A DNA stretch of 49,146 nt from Thermoplasmatota archaeon (GTDB lineage Archaea > Thermoplasmatota > Thermoplasmata > Halarchaeoplasmatales > Halarchaeoplasmataceae), in assembly GCA_018334755.1 (NCBI GenBank), contig JAGXLI010000008.1:1-49146 (forward strand), given 5' to 3'. The notes under the pieces were generated by a model, which was not told the origin of the DNA, ran no database searches, and saw only the letters and a program-made list of their open reading frames with translations. Positions 48,092 to 49,146 of the stretch are shown here, one piece after another. Numbering within the stretch: position 1 is the stretch's first letter; every line of letters begins with the position of its first letter. A program made the translations under genes and the position numbers.

Positions 48092-48826
48092 CTAACTTCC
48101 CTCATATTCGAATGAAAAGCTGACCTCGGTATTGTTTCCATCTCTCTCTTTATGAACTTCTTTATGAACTTCCGAGGAGGACTCTTCTTCCTGTATATCC
48201 GAGAGTCTCAACACTTCAAGGTCTTTTCCTTTTAACTCCTTTTTCATCCCCGGAACATGACCGTCTCCCACCACGGCGACCACGTTTCCAAAACGATCCT
48301 CAAGTTCTCTTAGATTCTTTGCCATGAAGTCGTTCCTCTCATCTATAAGGATGCGTTTGATAGCGGGCATCTGGACCGTCATCATCTTCGATTGTTTGGC
48401 TTCTCCGGATTGAAATCTTTTTACCTCTTTTTCCAGTCTTTTTTTACTCACGAAGAAGCCGAGGAATCCACCTATCACTAGGGATATCTTTTCTTTTAAG
48501 CTCATCTCGTCCAGCAGCTTGTTCAGGAACTGCTCCGCGGGCAGGTCTATGAAGGCGACTCCCGCGTTCAGTTCCTCCGCAGTTTCGACCGCGGTCAGCA
48601 TCTCATCGCCGACCTCCACATCGTATTTTTTAGCTAGATGTTTCTGGACCTTATTGAGTAAGCGGTAGATAAACGGGCCTTCGTTTCCCCTCTCCCTACT
48701 CTTCAACGCTCTATATCGATTTTTATCCAGTTCGACCGCAACAACAGGCGGGTTTCTAGCTTTGATCTCCTTTTCGATCCTGTCTGATATATCGAAGACA
48801 TGGGCCGACCCGATTAATGTTATCAT
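48092..48826 (-). CDS. TraB-family protein
   Basis: A 244-residue member of the TraB/GumN-related family. LIGSAHVFDIS and VAVELDKNRYRALK form the first conserved block with the His and Glu pair, and VGDGHVPGMKKEL is the second. Many archaeal members carry C-terminal membrane helices, but only one hydrophobic patch (LVIGGFLGFFVS) is seen here. They are proposed proteases or regulators; the function in archaea is not established. Convergent with the metalloprotease gene. Confidence 0.88.
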   Translation of the reverse strand: MITLIGSAHVFDISDRIEKEIKARNPPVVAVELDKNRYRALKSRERGNEGPFIYRLLNKVQKHLAKKYDVEVGDEMLTAVETAEELNAGVAFIDLPAEQFLNKLLDEMSLKEKISLVIGGFLGFFVSKKRLEKEVKRFQSGEAKQSKMMTVQMPAIKRILIDERNDFMAKNLRELEDRFGNVVAVVGDGHVPGMKKELKGKDLEVLRLSDIQEEESSSEVHKEVHKERDGNNTEVSFSFEYEGS

Positions 48827-48886
48827 CGCCCTTCAATCCAGCCTCAGTGTATAAAAAAGTATTGATGACGACTGCTCTTCCTCAGT

Positions 48887-49146
48887 TCAACCCCTTATAT
48901 CTTCCATGACTTTCGAGAGCTGCTGAACTCCCTGGACCACGGACTGAAAATCCTTACCGAAGGTCAACCTGATGTGTGAGTCATAATCGTCATCTCGAGA
49001 AAAGTAACTTCCCGGGGCAACGAGGACCCCGGATCTTTTCGCTTCCTTTGCGAATTCCTCCGAAGACATCTCGATATCCAACTTAGGAAATGAGATAATA
49101 CCTTGAGACGGTTCTATCCACTCTATCTCTGAGGTGCCCTTTATCC
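48887..49146 (-). CDS. Aminotransferase class I/II, C-terminal fragment (cut by the window)
   Basis: The frame is open to the right edge, beyond the track's internal ATG at 49081, and reads IEWIEPSQGIISFP before it. APGSYFSRDDDYDSHIRLTFG contains the substrate-carboxylate Arg and the typical end of fold-type I aminotransferases. Only about 86 residues are visible, so the substrate cannot be guessed. It is a different gene from the one at 25.5 kb. Confidence 0.85.
   Translation of the reverse strand, partial: IKGTSEIEWIEPSQGIISFPKLDIEMSSEEFAKEAKRSGVLVAPGSYFSRDDDYDSHIRLTFGKDFQSVVQGVQQLSKVMEDIRG

Overview
This is a stretch of archaeal chromosome. The evidence is the archaeal RNA polymerase operon order (rpoH, rpoB, rpoA', rpoA'', rpl30e, nusA-like), an archaeal UMP kinase, the archaeosine-synthase radical SAM partner, TATA-box promoters close to start codons, and a tRNA gene with archaeal-type introns. 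RpoB is one unsplit chain. Archaeosine genes and the overall gene set suggest a euryarchaeote, and the strongly acidic, lysine-rich proteins would suit a moderately salt-adapted or thermophilic lineage. I cannot place it more precisely without searches.

Layout. 1-1.9 kb: left-edge fragments, then a two-gene operon encoding a stand-alone CARF-like domain protein and a PIN-like nuclease, which looks like a cyclic-nucleotide-type defence effector split over two genes. 1.9-9.3 kb, minus strand: cysS, pheS, histidine ammonia-lyase, a dCTP deaminase-family protein, a small HxHH membrane protein and a GT-C-like membrane protein. 9.4-12.3 kb: an E1-like (ThiF/MoeB) enzyme convergent with a THUMP-less ThiI-like PP-loop protein, acylphosphatase and an SDR oxidoreductase. 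12.36-14.03 kb: a TnpB-only IS200/IS605-type element. Its tnpB carries three copies of a double-hairpin palindromic repeat; one puts a single in-frame TAG in the gene and another supplies its final stop. 14.2-24.3 kb: the archaeosine radical SAM gene faces the RNA polymerase operon, which is headed by tRNA-Lys(TTT) with two non-canonical introns. 24.5-26.6 kb: a hydroxyacid dehydrogenase and an aminotransferase. 26.6-42.1 kb: a surface-glycan / N-glycosylation-like island with GT4 and GT2 glycosyltransferases, a MOP flippase, an LPG-synthase-TM/UPF0104 protein, a GT-C protein, three tandem GT-C-like paralogues and two tandem alkaline-phosphatase-superfamily paralogues. 42.2-45.3 kb: a phosphate module (AbrB-PhoU regulator, DUF47 protein, PiT transporter) with a perfect palindrome in its promoter. 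45.4-49.1 kb: UMP kinase, thioredoxin reductase, a membrane-anchored archaemetzincin-like protease, a TraB-family protein and the C-terminal end of an aminotransferase cut by the window edge.

Most notable: the CARF/PIN pair, the covarying palindromic repeat inside tnpB (resembling in principle the in-frame palindromic elements of Rickettsia), and the doubly interrupted tRNA-Lys gene. No CRISPR array, cas gene or rRNA was seen.
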